A stretch of 64,000 bases of DNA from Anaerocolumna sp047777345 (GCA_047777345.1 JBKEEJ010000001.1:1-64000); one strand, 5' to 3'; shown: positions 8,472 through 18,380, counted from the stretch's first letter. The notes: a model not told the origin generated them from the sequence alone. A program made the numbers and translations.

Positions 8472-9539
8472 ATGAAACTGAAAAGGTGGATTGCATTAGG
8501 GTTAGCGGGCTTAATGATTTTTTCTCTTACCGGATGCGCAAAAGGGAACAATGATAAGTTAGTCGGTGTGGCTATGCCGACAAAATCGTCCCAGCGCTGG
8601 ATTCAGGATGGAGACAATATGAAAAAACTTCTGGAGGAAAAAGGCTACAAGGTTGACCTTCAATATGGGGAAGATAACGTTGATAATCAGGTAGCCCAGA
8701 TTGAAAACATGATTTCAAAAGGCGCCAAGGTCCTTGTTATTGCATCCATTGATGGGGAAGCATTAACCGATGTGCTGAAAAAAGCCGCAGATGCGGGAAT
8801 TCAGGTTATTGCTTATGACAGGCTGATTCGAAACTCGGATAATGTATCCTATTATGCTACATTCGACAATTATAAAGTTGGGGTTTTACAGGCTGAGTCC
8901 ATTGTAAAGGGTCTGGATTTGGAAAATCAGGCAGGACCCTTTAATATCGAGCTATTCGGAGGGTCTCCTGATGATAACAATGCTTATTTCTTCTATGACG
9001 GAGCCATGTCCATTCTTCAGCCTTACATTGATCAGGGTAAACTTATTGTAAAAAGCGGACAGATGGGTATGGATAAAGTATCGACCCTTCGCTGGGACGG
9101 TGCCACGGCTCAGGCAAGAATGGATAATATATTAAGTGCTTATTATACTTCCGACCGGGTTCATGCGGTATTATCCCCTTATGACGGTATTTCAATCGGT
9201 GTAATTTCCTCATTAAAGAGTATCGGTTACGGTTCTTCCGATATGCCTATGCCCATTGTTTCCGGTCAGGATGCGGAGATTCCTTCGATAAAATCCATTA
9301 TCGCAGGGGAACAGTATTCTACTATTTTTAAAGATACAAGGGTTTTGGCAGAGAAATGCGTAAAAATGGTAGATGCCATATTTAACGGAACGGAACCGGA
9401 AATTAACGATACCACAACTTATGATAACGGTGTGAAAGTTGTTCCGTCCTATCTTTGCGAACCTGTTCCGGTAGATAAAACAAATTACAAGGAAGTGTTA
9501 ATCGATTCCGGTTATTATACGGAAGCCGACTTGCAGTAA
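8472..9539 (+). CDS. Sugar ABC transporter substrate-binding lipoprotein (ChvE/XylF type)
   Basis: A 355-aa lipoprotein. The N-terminus KRWIALGLAGLMIFSLTGC is a lipobox signal with cysteine at residue 22, followed by a periplasmic-binding-protein type 1 fold: VGVAMPTKSSQRW, QIENMISKGAKVLVIASIDG, AYDRLIRNSDNVSYYATFDN and SGQDAEIPSIKSI. These motifs match the xylose/multiple-sugar family XylF/ChvE. The ATG at 8472 is chosen because it follows AAAGGAGAG and starts the signal peptide; the longer frame to 8334 would begin inside the -35 box. It is the first gene of the binding protein-ATPase-permease operon. Substrate is probably an aldose. Confidence 0.92.
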   Translation: MKLKRWIALGLAGLMIFSLTGCAKGNNDKLVGVAMPTKSSQRWIQDGDNMKKLLEEKGYKVDLQYGEDNVDNQVAQIENMISKGAKVLVIASIDGEALTDVLKKAADAGIQVIAYDRLIRNSDNVSYYATFDNYKVGVLQAESIVKGLDLENQAGPFNIELFGGSPDDNNAYFFYDGAMSILQPYIDQGKLIVKSGQMGMDKVSTLRWDGATAQARMDNILSAYYTSDRVHAVLSPYDGISIGVISSLKSIGYGSSDMPMPIVSGQDAEIPSIKSIIAGEQYSTIFKDTRVLAEKCVKMVDAIFNGTEPEINDTTTYDNGVKVVPSYLCEPVPVDKTNYKEVLIDSGYYTEADLQ

Positions 9540-9606
9540 TAAAAGTTTGCAAGCTTTGCCAGAAAGCTTTTGTGTACATATTTTAAGGAAAACAGATTTT
9601 ATTTAC

Positions 9607-9654
9607 GTGCAGGAACCTGCAGTAATGATGTGGCTTCTTAGCAGGGGCCTGCAC
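9607..9654 (+). terminator. Intercistronic nested hairpin
   Basis: GTGCAGG (9607-9613) pairs with CCTGCAC (9648-9654), and CCTGC (9616-9620) with GCAGG (9641-9645) inside it. AATTTTG follows. Its place between the binding-protein gene and the ATPase gene suggests partial termination or 3'-end protection, which would raise binding-protein levels above the membrane complex. Confidence 0.6.
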
Positions 9655-9678
9655 AATTTTGTATAAGGAGCTAAAATT

Positions 9679-11220
9679 ATGTCTGATTATTTATTGGAAA
9701 TGAAGAATATCACAAAGACATTTGGCAGCTTAAAAGCATTGGACCGTGTTAACTTAAAGGTAAGAAAGGGTCAGATACATGCGCTGGTAGGGGAAAATGG
9801 CGCTGGTAAATCCACACTGATGAATGTGTTAAGCGGGGTATATCCCCATGGCTCCTATACCGGTGAAATTCTGTTTGACGGTGAAATTTGCAGTTTCAAA
9901 TCCATTAAGGGCAGTGAAAAGAAGGGAATTGTAATTATACATCAGGAATTGGCTTTAATCCCCTACCTGTCTATTGCGGAAAATGTTTTTTTAGGGAACG
10001 AACAGGCAAAAGCCGGTGTCATTGACTGGGATAAAACCATACATAATACAAAACATTTGCTTAAAAAGGTCCGTTTAACGGAAAATCCCAACACGCTGGT
10101 TAACAATATCGGTGTGGGAAAACAGCAGCTTGTGGAAATTGCCAGAGCCCTTGCCAAAGAGGTCAGGCTATTGATTCTGGATGAACCTACGGCGGCCCTT
10201 AATGACGATGACAGCGAAAATTTACTGAATTTATTACTGGAGTTAAAAGAGCAGGGAGTTACCTCCATTATTATTTCCCATAAATTAAATGAAGTAAATA
10301 AAATTGCTGATGAGATTACGGTATTAAGAGACGGTAAGACCATACAGACTTTGGTAAAAGGCAGGGATGAAATTACAGAAGATATTATTATAAAGGGTAT
10401 GGTGGGCCGTGATTTAAAAAGCCGGTTTCCAAGCCGCAAACCCAAAATAGGTCAAGTTGTTTTTGAAATAAAAGACTGGACAGTGTATCATCCCCAGAAT
10501 AGTGACAGAATTGTAATTAATCGCGTTAATTTTCATTTAAAAAGCGGAGAAATTGTTGGCTTAGCCGGTCTTATGGGAGCAGGCCGTACCGAACTTGCCA
10601 TGAGTATTTTTGGCAAGTCTTACGGACAGAAAATTACCGGCAGTCTGAAAATAAATGGAAAAGATATGAATCTGGATACGGTCAGCAAAGCCATTGAAAA
10701 TGGCATTGCCTATGTTACCGAAGACAGGAAAAATTACGGACTTGTGTTAATTGACAGTATTAAAAACAATATCACCCTTTCCAACTTAAAGAAATTAAGC
10801 AAAAATTACGTAATAAATCCCCATGAAGAAATTGTGGTCTCGGAAGAGTACCGTAAAAAATTTGATATTAAATCCTCCAGTATACTGCATAAAACCGGTA
10901 ATTTAAGCGGCGGTAATCAGCAAAAAGTTGTCTTAAGCAAATGGATTTTTACGGATCCTCAAATCCTCATATTGGATGAACCAACCAGAGGCATCGATGT
11001 GGGTGCCAAATATGAAATCTATACCATTATTAATCAGTTGGCGGATGAAGGAAAATCCATACTCCTGATTTCCTCTGAAATGCCGGAACTGTTAGGCATG
11101 TGCGACCGAATTTATGTGATGAACGAAGGTGAAATTGCCGGTGAACTCTCAAGAGAGGAAGCTTCACAGGAGAGCATTATGAGATGCATTATGCGTCATA
11201 ACAAGGAGGTAAAGAAATGA
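9679..11220 (+). CDS. Sugar ABC transporter ATPase (GguA/XylG type)
   Basis: A 513-aa ATPase with two fused nucleotide-binding domains. Domain 1: Walker A GENGAGKST, signature-like NIGVGKQQLVEIARAL and Walker B LLILDEPTAAL. Domain 2: GLMGAGRTELAM, signature LSGGNQQKVVLSKW and Walker B ILILDEPTRGID. GSYTGEILFDGE near residue 55 is characteristic of the GguA/XylG branch. The ribosome site is AAGGAG. The stop overlaps the permease start (ATGA at 11217), so the two are translationally coupled. It powers import of the sugar delivered by the upstream lipoprotein. Confidence 0.95.
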   Translation: MSDYLLEMKNITKTFGSLKALDRVNLKVRKGQIHALVGENGAGKSTLMNVLSGVYPHGSYTGEILFDGEICSFKSIKGSEKKGIVIIHQELALIPYLSIAENVFLGNEQAKAGVIDWDKTIHNTKHLLKKVRLTENPNTLVNNIGVGKQQLVEIARALAKEVRLLILDEPTAALNDDDSENLLNLLLELKEQGVTSIIISHKLNEVNKIADEITVLRDGKTIQTLVKGRDEITEDIIIKGMVGRDLKSRFPSRKPKIGQVVFEIKDWTVYHPQNSDRIVINRVNFHLKSGEIVGLAGLMGAGRTELAMSIFGKSYGQKITGSLKINGKDMNLDTVSKAIENGIAYVTEDRKNYGLVLIDSIKNNITLSNLKKLSKNYVINPHEEIVVSEEYRKKFDIKSSSILHKTGNLSGGNQQKVVLSKWIFTDPQILILDEPTRGIDVGAKYEIYTIINQLADEGKSILLISSEMPELLGMCDRIYVMNEGEIAGELSREEASQESIMRCIMRHNKEVKK

Positions 11221-12392
11221 ATTTATCAACGTTTAAGACCATTATCAGAAACAATATCCGTGAATATGCCATGGTTCTGGCGCTGATTGTAATCATGATT
11301 CTATTTCAGATTCTGACGGGCGGCGTTCTCTTTATGCCTTTAAATATTACCAATATTATACTGCAAAACAGTTATGTATTAATACTGGCAGTGGGAATGC
11401 TTTTGGTTATATTAACGGGTAATGTGGATTTGTCGGTAGGATCCGTTGCGGCATTTATTGGTGCTGTTGCGGCCGTATTTATGGTAAATTATAATATGGC
11501 GGTGATTCTTGCGGTACCATTATGCCTTTTAATCGGAGCCCTTGTGGGGGCCTGGCAGGGTTACTGGATTGCCTACCGAAAGATCCCGGCTTTTATCGTT
11601 ACTCTTGCCGGTATGTTAGTATTTCGGGGATTAACTATGGTAATTTTAAAAGGTCAAACTATAGCTCCCTTCGCAGAGTCCTTTCAGGTTATAGCCAATG
11701 GATTTTTACCCGAATCTTTAAAAATTGGAAGTCTCAATTTAATTGCCATAGTGATTGGAATATTGCTTTCTTTATTATATATTTATCTGGAATTAAGGAG
11801 CTTAAGAAATAAGAAAAAATACAATTTTGAAGTGATTCCTTTCGGGTTTACGGTTGCCAAAATGGCAATTGTCGTTATTTCTATTAATCTTTTGACATAC
11901 AGCCTGGCGGCGTATAAAGGGATACCTCTTGTCCTGATTTTAATCGTCAGTTTAATTGCCATTTATTCTTTTATTACCCAAAAAACCATTTTAGGAAGGC
12001 ATATTTATGCCCTTGGGGGAAATGAAAAGGCCGCAAGGCTGTCCGGAATAAAAATAAAACAAGTAAAGTTTTTTGTATTTGTCAATATGGGAGTTTTGGC
12101 GGCCTTAGCCGGACTGGTAGTTGCCGGCCGTTTAAATGCCGCAACCCCAAAAGCCGGAACCAATTTCGAACTGGATGCCATTGCCGCTTGCTTTATTGGC
12201 GGAGCTTCCGCTTCCGGCGGTATCGGTAAAATTGTGGGAGCCATTATTGGGGCCTTGTTTATGGGCGTTCTTAATAACGGTATGTCCATTAAAGGGGTTG
12301 GCATTGACTGGCAGCAGGCAATTAAAGGTATGGTTCTTTTGGGGGCAGTTGCCTTTGATGTTTATAATAAATCCAAAAACGCATCCGAATAA
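11217..12392 (+). CDS. Sugar ABC transporter permease (GguB/XylH type)
   Basis: A 391-aa integral membrane protein of the BPD_transp_2 (RbsC/XylH) family with about ten membrane helices. Recognisable motifs are GMLLVILTGNVDLSVGS, IPAFIVTLAGMLVFRG, GRHIYALGGNEKAARLSGI and the EAA-like stretch before FELDAIAACFIGGASASGG. The longer central part and overall length fit XylH/GguB rather than the shorter RbsC. It overlaps the ATPase gene by four bases. It probably forms the channel of the operon's importer and might also serve the orphan ATPase at 5760-7253 (inference). Confidence 0.94.
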   Translation: MNLSTFKTIIRNNIREYAMVLALIVIMILFQILTGGVLFMPLNITNIILQNSYVLILAVGMLLVILTGNVDLSVGSVAAFIGAVAAVFMVNYNMAVILAVPLCLLIGALVGAWQGYWIAYRKIPAFIVTLAGMLVFRGLTMVILKGQTIAPFAESFQVIANGFLPESLKIGSLNLIAIVIGILLSLLYIYLELRSLRNKKKYNFEVIPFGFTVAKMAIVVISINLLTYSLAAYKGIPLVLILIVSLIAIYSFITQKTILGRHIYALGGNEKAARLSGIKIKQVKFFVFVNMGVLAALAGLVVAGRLNAATPKAGTNFELDAIAACFIGGASASGGIGKIVGAIIGALFMGVLNNGMSIKGVGIDWQQAIKGMVLLGAVAFDVYNKSKNASE

Positions 12393-12431
12393 TCAACTGT
12401 AAGCATATAAGTTGTGATAATTTATACCCTG

Positions 12432-12478
12432 GGCTGTTGCATTGTGCCTGCCATGCACAATACAACAGCCTTTATTTT
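12432..12478 (+). terminator. Terminator of the sugar transport operon
   Basis: A long stem: GGCTGTTG plus ATTGTGC pair with GCACAAT plus CAACAGCC, with a short loop, then TTTATTTT. It ends the operon 40 bp after the permease stop. The remaining 250 bp to the next gene hold no supported gene. Confidence 0.9.
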
Positions 12479-12727
12479 GAGCATACTTTATTTGAGTGTT
12501 ATAAGGCTTTGCTATATAGATTATAAAAAGGTTTGTTGGCATTTTTTACAGATTGAAAACAGGTTATGGAATGATAAAATGTTTTATGTAAACTTTTTAT
12601 GTAAACTATTAATTGCAAGTACTATTTGTGCTAATTCTTTGCCGGAATAAAAGGAATTTAACCTGACATTAACTTAATGCGGTTAGCATGGATAACTTGT
12701 TTTATGGAAAATTTAAGGAGATAAAAT

Positions 12728-15646
12728 ATGAACCGAAGAGCAAAATACCTTATTGGAGCCGGAATATTTGCCGTTTTGCTGCTGACGGCAAGAAATCTTA
12801 GGGCAGATGCTTATGTAGGCAGCATTTTTTCATATACTTATGAAAATCAGACTCTAACCTATAAAGTATTAAGCGAGCCGACGGAGACAGAAAACGGGAC
12901 GGCTGCGGTAATTTATGATAAAGAAGGAACGGAAAAGTTAAAAGGGGATGTGGTTATACCACCTGCAGTGAAAAATAAAAATATGCCGTATGATGTAATC
13001 CAGGTTGAAGGGGATGCATTTACGGACGCCGTTAACATAACAAGCGTAAATATTCCTGCCAAAGTAAATTTTATCGGGGCCTATGCCTTTAATAACTGCA
13101 GCAGCCTGGTTAGCATTAACATACCGAAGGGAATTACCGGCATTGAAAACGGCACATTTTATGGCTGTAAAAACCTTGAAAACATATCCCTTCCGGATCA
13201 GATAACATATATCGGAAGATCCGCGTTTACGGAATGTGAGAAACTTACTTCCCTTACCCTTCCGGCAGGGGTAAAAAGTATCGGAACAAGTGCCTTTGCG
13301 GACTGTACTGGCCTTATTTCCATAAACATACCCGAAGGGGTACCGGCCATAGAAGATAAAACATTTCAAAATTGTTTTAATTTAACCGAAGCTGTATTAC
13401 CGGAGAGTATAACCCGTATCGGAAGTTATGCTTTTTATAATTGCGGCAGTTTAAAAGTTATTCATTTGTCGGATGAAATAACAGCCATTGGGCAATACGC
13501 TTTTTATTCCTGTACCGGTTTAACCAGTATTAAAATTCCTGCCAAGGTTACGAAGATTGAAAACCGTACCTTTCTTAACTGTACCGGCCTTACTAAAATT
13601 CGGATTCCGGATAACGTTACGTCTATCGGAGATTTTGCCTTTTATAACAACAGCAGTTTAATCAGTCTGAAACTTCCCGGGAATCTTACCACCATAGGTA
13701 TGTTTGCCTTTACCATGTGTGATAATTTAAGGCCCTTAACCATACCGGCCAGTGTGACCAAAATTGGGGAAGGAAAATATCCTTATACCGGTGTTTGGGT
13801 ATATAGGAATTCTTATGCGGAGGATTATTTTGCGAAAAATTATCCCGAATATTATCAGATTATAAATCTTCCCTTAGAAGAAATGTTTTTTGAGGAACAG
13901 GTAATGAATATTGAAATTGGCGATACGGACAAATTAAAGCCTGTGTTTTATCCTGCCTTTTCTTCAGATATTCGAGGCACCATTCAGTGGACTAGTTCTG
14001 ATGCCCAGGCAGTATCGGTGGACAGCAATGGTAATATTAAAGGAATAGCAAAAGGGGAAGCGGATATTACCGCAACCATGGGAAATTTTAAAGCGACCGT
14101 TCATATTATTGCAGGTGGAGAAACCATAAATCCAACGGATATAAAATTATCCGACAGTTACATGAAGCTAAAAAAAGGAGATTCAGCCAGACTTTCGGTA
14201 ACTTTTACACCGGCACAAGCCACAAATCAATCGGTTAAGTGGATATCTTCCGATACTTCCGTTGTTACTGTGGATAAAGGGGTCATTTATGCAAAAGGAG
14301 TGGGAAAGGCTATAGTAAGGGCAGTTTCCGGTTCCCTTTCTGCGGAAAGCGAAATAACTGTTTATAATCCCTTAAAAGAAATTTACTCCGACTATGACGT
14401 AATTAATCTGAACAAAGGGGAAAGCAGAAAGATAGCCATATCCTTTGACCCGGTTGACACAACGGACAGTAAAACAATATTCTGGAGCAGCTCTGATACT
14501 TCCGTTGTCACTGTGGAGGATGGAAACATAAAAGCAATTAAGCCAGGCAAGGCAACGGTAACCGCTTCCGTTGGCACATTTACTCATAATATTCCGGTAC
14601 AGGTTTTTGTTCCTGCCAAATCGGTGTCATTTTCCCAGACGGCAATTTCTTTCACTTCGGGACAGAAGGCATCCTGTAACCTAATTATATTGCCGGAAGA
14701 TACGACGGATCCTTTGACAATTACCTCTCTAGACCCGGAAGTGTCCACTTATGAGGATGGTATGATTATAGCGAAAAAAAGGGGACAAACAACTATTAAA
14801 GCAGTAAGCGGCTCCTTATCCGCATCTTTGCAGGTTACCGTTGTTTCGGACATAAAAGCCATTGCACTGAATAAAAAAAATTTAAACCTTTATTTTGGCC
14901 AGAGCGAAACCCTGACGGTTACTTTTACGCCGGCACAAGTTTTTGATGATAAGACAATTACCTGGTCCAGCAGTAACCGGGATGTGGTTTCTGTGGATTC
15001 AAAGGGTAAGCTAAAGACAACGGGTATCGGTACCGCAACGGTTACCGCCATGGCCGGTGACAAGAAAAAGGCAGCCGCCACGGTAACCATAAAGCTAGCC
15101 CTGCCCCTTTCTTTTCAAGCTGTATCCGGAGGGGTAAACAGTAATAAAATTACCTGGAAAACCGTAAGCGGCGCTTCCGGTTATCAGCTGTACCGTGCGG
15201 ATTCCAAAACGGGTACTTATACTTTAATTAAGGATACCGGGAGCAAGGCTTTTACCGATAAGGGACTGGTTACCGGAAAAACTTATTACTATAAGGTGAG
15301 GGCTTACAGGCAGCAGGGGACGAAAAAAGTATATGGAAGTTTTACTGATGTTGTTGCGGCTAAGCCTGTTCCTCCGGTGCCTTCCAATGTTAAACTTATA
15401 AAGGTAAGTTCCGGAAGGATAAGTTTTACATGGAATAAGGTAAGTTCTGTCTCAGGCTATGAAGTATACAGGTCCTCATCCAAGACCAGGACATTTGGCA
15501 AGGTAAAAACCACTGCCTCCCTGTATTTTATAAATTACGGACTGACTAAGGAAAGAACCTATTATTATAAGGTCCGGGCTTATAAAATAGTAGGAGGTAA
15601 AAAAGTATATGGTAATTTTACGAAAGTTTTTTCTGTGAAAATATAG
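12728..15646 (+). CDS. BspA-type LRR / BIG2 / FN3 surface protein
   Basis: A 972-aa exported protein with an N-terminal signal (YLIGAGIFAVLLLTARNLRA). Residues ~90-350 are BspA-like leucine-rich repeats of the form AF-x-x-C-x-x-L-x-x-I-x-I-P-x-x-V-x-x-I-x, ten or so copies. About residues 385-800 are five BIG2 bacterial Ig-like domains (repeated W-x-S-S-D/N-x-x-V-V-x-V, G-x-A-x-V-T-A). Two fibronectin-III-like domains close the protein, each with SGYQLYR/SGYEVYR and YYYKVRAY. No LPXTG or S-layer motif is seen, so the mode of attachment is unclear. Such proteins act in adhesion or matrix binding; the ligand is unknown. AAGGAG precedes the ATG. Confidence 0.9.
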   Translation: MNRRAKYLIGAGIFAVLLLTARNLRADAYVGSIFSYTYENQTLTYKVLSEPTETENGTAAVIYDKEGTEKLKGDVVIPPAVKNKNMPYDVIQVEGDAFTDAVNITSVNIPAKVNFIGAYAFNNCSSLVSINIPKGITGIENGTFYGCKNLENISLPDQITYIGRSAFTECEKLTSLTLPAGVKSIGTSAFADCTGLISINIPEGVPAIEDKTFQNCFNLTEAVLPESITRIGSYAFYNCGSLKVIHLSDEITAIGQYAFYSCTGLTSIKIPAKVTKIENRTFLNCTGLTKIRIPDNVTSIGDFAFYNNSSLISLKLPGNLTTIGMFAFTMCDNLRPLTIPASVTKIGEGKYPYTGVWVYRNSYAEDYFAKNYPEYYQIINLPLEEMFFEEQVMNIEIGDTDKLKPVFYPAFSSDIRGTIQWTSSDAQAVSVDSNGNIKGIAKGEADITATMGNFKATVHIIAGGETINPTDIKLSDSYMKLKKGDSARLSVTFTPAQATNQSVKWISSDTSVVTVDKGVIYAKGVGKAIVRAVSGSLSAESEITVYNPLKEIYSDYDVINLNKGESRKIAISFDPVDTTDSKTIFWSSSDTSVVTVEDGNIKAIKPGKATVTASVGTFTHNIPVQVFVPAKSVSFSQTAISFTSGQKASCNLIILPEDTTDPLTITSLDPEVSTYEDGMIIAKKRGQTTIKAVSGSLSASLQVTVVSDIKAIALNKKNLNLYFGQSETLTVTFTPAQVFDDKTITWSSSNRDVVSVDSKGKLKTTGIGTATVTAMAGDKKKAAATVTIKLALPLSFQAVSGGVNSNKITWKTVSGASGYQLYRADSKTGTYTLIKDTGSKAFTDKGLVTGKTYYYKVRAYRQQGTKKVYGSFTDVVAAKPVPPVPSNVKLIKVSSGRISFTWNKVSSVSGYEVYRSSSKTRTFGKVKTTASLYFINYGLTKERTYYYKVRAYKIVGGKKVYGNFTKVFSVKI

Positions 15647-15780
15647 TTGTGGCAATTTGCAACGAGTAAGAAAGTTAAAAAAAATAGTTCAAATTCATTA
15701 TTAAAGATATGGAAAAGTGTGTTATAATATATTTGGTGATTGTTAGGCATATGTCATGTATGTGGGTATAAGGAGTAGCA

Positions 15781-16158
15781 ATGGACAGGAAAGAAAAAGC
15801 ATTATTGGTTTTGGCGGTTGCATTTTTATTCAGTATTATACTGATTGGTTGCGGAGGCAAAAAATCGGCATTAAATAATACAACTTGGACTATATCAGGT
15901 GCTAAGGCTGATTCCGGAATTGAAGTTACCGCTGACACTTTAAAGGTAATTGGTGTAGATGACTTTAAGTTTGTATTTAAAAAAGGCGGAAAAGTAATCG
16001 TTACCTGTGCGGGCGAAGTGGAAAAAGGCACCTGGAAAGAGGAAGATAATGTAGTTGACATCAAGATGGATGATGAATCCGTAACCGCTAATATTGAGGG
16101 GGATAAGCTGTTTTTTTCTCAGGACGGAATAACTGTATTTTTTGACAGGCAAGGATAA
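15781..16158 (+). CDS. Small lipoprotein, unknown function
   Basis: 125 aa. The N-terminus has a hydrophobic stretch and lipobox LIGC (ALLVLAVAFLFSIILIGC), so it should be lipid-anchored outside the membrane. The rest is a compact beta-rich domain with alternating patterns (FKFVFKKGGKVIVTCAG, GTWKEEDNVVDIKMDD, KLFFSQDGITVFF), resembling lipocalin-like or DUF-type single-domain lipoproteins common in Lachnospiraceae. Weak ribosome site (AAGGAGTAGC). TTATAAT upstream at 15722-15728 is a plausible -10. It ends at a strong terminator, so it is probably monocistronic. Confidence 0.75.
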   Translation: MDRKEKALLVLAVAFLFSIILIGCGGKKSALNNTTWTISGAKADSGIEVTADTLKVIGVDDFKFVFKKGGKVIVTCAGEVEKGTWKEEDNVVDIKMDDESVTANIEGDKLFFSQDGITVFFDRQG

Positions 16159-16205
16159 GCATGCAATCACTATTTATATTTATATGAAGATGAGGGATAA
16201 TTATA

Positions 16206-16248
16206 CAGACCAAAGTATCATGACTGATGCTTTGGTCTGAATTTTTAT
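16206..16248 (+). terminator. Terminator of the small lipoprotein gene
   Basis: A 15-bp stem from CAGACCAAAG to CTTTGGTCTG, one G-T wobble, loop TGAC, then AATTTTTATT. Confidence 0.9.
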
Positions 16249-16304
16249 TATCATAAAAAAATTTTTTCACTCCGTAAAATTAAGTAAAAAAGTAAAAGAA
16301 AATG

Positions 16305-16380
16305 TTGAAATTACAAGCATAATAAAGTAAAATTATGGTTGAGCAGGGCCAAAGGGCAACAGTTTTTTTCTGCTGCCATT
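16305..16380 (+). promoter_or_regulatory. gdhA promoter with early terminator-like hairpin
   Basis: TTGAAA (16305-16310), 17-bp spacer, TAAAAT (16328-16333). About 20 nt after the -10 box lies a hairpin GGCAACAG / CTGCTGCC (16355-16377, one A-C mismatch, T7 loop) followed by ATTTTTTATTT. The leader to the gdhA start is then about 170 nt. This looks like an attenuation point, though it could instead end an unrelated short transcript. Confidence 0.45.
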
Positions 16381-16511
16381 TTTTATTTGTAATAAATATT
16401 CTTATTAGCGTTTATTTAAAGTTGGATGAAAAAATATACAGAAAGGAGCCACAGATATTCATTCAACTATTTATTGTGGCATTGCCGTTAAAGACGGTGA
16501 AGGTGATAGAT

Positions 16512-17844
16512 ATGGATTATATTAATGAGGTATTAGAACAAGTAATCAAAAAAAATCCTGGAGAAAATGAATTTCATCAGGCTGTGAAAGAGGTATTGGA
16601 ATCTCTTCGTCCAGTTGTGGAAGCCAATGAAGAAAGGTACAGGAAAGAAGCATTGCTAGAAAGGCTGGTAGAACCTGACCGGCAGATAAAGTTTCGGGTT
16701 CCCTGGGTGGACGATAAGGGAAATGTACAGGTAAATGTGGGATACCGTGTACAGTTTAACAATGCTATCGGACCCTATAAGGGGCGGATTAAGATTTCAT
16801 CCTTCCGTAAATATGGGAATTATTAAATTCCTGGGCTTTGAACAAATCTTTAAAAATTCATTAACCGGTCTTCCTATTGGCGGAGCCAAAGGTGGTTCGG
16901 ACTTCGATCCTAAGGGTAAGTCCGACCGTGAGGTAATGGCTTTTTGCAAAAGCTTTATGACAGAATTATATAAGTATATCGGTGCGGATGTGGATGTTCC
17001 TGCCGGTGACATTGGTACCGGAGCCAGAGAAATCGGATATTTATTTGGCCAGTATAAAAGAATCAAAGGTACCTATGAAGGCGTATTAACTGGAAAAGGA
17101 TTAACCTATGGCGGCTCTTTAGTCAGAAAAGAAGCTACCGGTTATGGCCTTTTGTATCTGACCGAAGAAATGCTTAAGGCAAACGGACATGATATTGCCG
17201 GTAAAAAAGTTGCAATTTCCGGTGCAGGAAATGTGGCTATTTATGCCGCAGAAAAGGCAACACAGCTTGGAGCTACAGTTATAACCGTAAGTGATTCCAA
17301 CGGATTTGTTTATGATCCGGAAGGCATTGATTTAAAGGCATTAAAGGAAATAAAAGAAGTCAGAAGGGAAAGACTTACCGAATATACCAAATACAGACCC
17401 AATGCTGTTTATACGGCAGGCAGGGGAGTATGGAATGTTAAATGTGACATTGCCCTGCCTTGCGCTACCCAGAATGAACTGTTGCTGGATGATGCCAAAG
17501 CCTTGGTTGCAAATGGCTGCATAGCTGTTGCGGAAGGCGCCAATATGCCTACGACAATTGAAGCAACCAAGTATCTGCAGGAGCACGGTGTTTTATTTGC
17601 CCCTGGAAAAGCTGCCAATGCAGGCGGTGTTGCAACTTCTGCACTGGAGATGACCCAGAACAGCGAAAGATTAAGCTGGACTTTTGAAGAAGTTGACAAA
17701 AAATTAAAAGATATTATGACTAATATCTTTAAGAATATGTCCGATGCTGCAAAGCAGTATAACGCAGAGGGCAATTATGTACTTGGGGCCAATATTGCAG
17801 GATTCTTAAAAGTAGCGGATGCTATGTTGGCACAGGGAATCTAA
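16512..17844 (+). pseudogene. gdhA: NADP-type glutamate dehydrogenase, one-base frameshift
   Basis: The hexameric glutamate dehydrogenase family: N-terminal helices up to FNNAIGPYKG, then GGLRFHPSVNMGIIKFLGFEQ, the catalytic GLPIGGAKGGSDFDPKGKSD and the Rossmann motif AISGAGNVAIYAAEKA. The frame changes inside PYKG-GLRF, where GGGG at 16781-16784 has one G too many; GGG restores one continuous frame of about 443 aa, the normal length. Upstream of the ATG at 16512, GAAGGTG is a usable ribosome site. The enzyme makes glutamate from 2-oxoglutarate and ammonium. As written the protein would be cut after about 105 residues. Sequencing error in a G run is as likely as true loss. Confidence 0.88.
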
Positions 17845-17880
17845 GTTTTCAGACTTTCGCATTACTTTATACAGTTTAGA

Positions 17881-17933
17881 CGCAGAAATTGGGACAGGCA
17901 TGAACAGAAAAGAGGCCTGCCCCAATTTCTGCG
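17881..17933. repeat. 19-bp imperfect hairpin element
   Basis: CGCAGAAATTGGGACAGGC (17881-17899) pairs with GCCTGCCCCAATTTCTGCG (17915-17933), one A-C mismatch and a 15-nt loop. No T tract follows. The GGGACAG / CTGCCCC pairing, including the same mismatch, recurs in the hairpin at 46089-46181. It may stabilise the gdhA transcript or be a dispersed repeat. Confidence 0.6.
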
Positions 17934-18137
17934 ATATAAACAAATAATGGATAAGTCTTAATTCATAAGAAAATTCCTGCCTGGGGTAAGATACCGGACA
18001 GTTCAGAGTAAATGGCACCTAGAAGACAGAGGACCAGCAAAAGCCTGAAAGCCAGGGGAAAAAGACTGAAATCAGAATGAACTAATATGACAAGTCCTTA
18101 GATTGCATATTGAAATATAGAAATGTGTTTACATACA

Positions 18138-18229
18138 AAAGGGGAATGATGCAAAGTAAAAGCCTGGATTATGACTTGCCGTAATACATAATCTTTAAAC
18201 TTTCTTTGCAGTATTCCCTTTTCTTTTTA
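18138..18229 (+). terminator. Long imperfect hairpin with T-rich tail
   Basis: AAAAGGGGAATGATGCAAAG and CTTTGCAGTATTCCCTTTT form a ~19-bp imperfect stem around a ~50-nt loop, then TCTTTTTAC. It fits a terminator of a short transcript between gdhA and gdpP, or a small RNA. No coding frame is seen in 17845-18441. Confidence 0.5.
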
Positions 18230-18380
18230 CTATTAACATCCGATTATCCGATATAGGCTACCGGTATTTTTGATTTTGTCTATGTTTGTTAAAAATATCT
18301 TTAAATCCAACTCTATAAATGGTATAATGTACATCACAGTAAAATTATAAGGAATGCCAGAGCTTTTTGGAGCTAAAGCC

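Noticed and set aside
12414..12650. 78-codon open frame after the sugar permease
   Set aside because: It begins inside the operon terminator, has no ribosome site and no recognisable family.
16335..16511. Upstream extension of GdhA
   Set aside because: The added residues are unlike the family and would be encoded by the leader hairpin; the ATG at 16512 has a ribosome site and the normal N-terminus.
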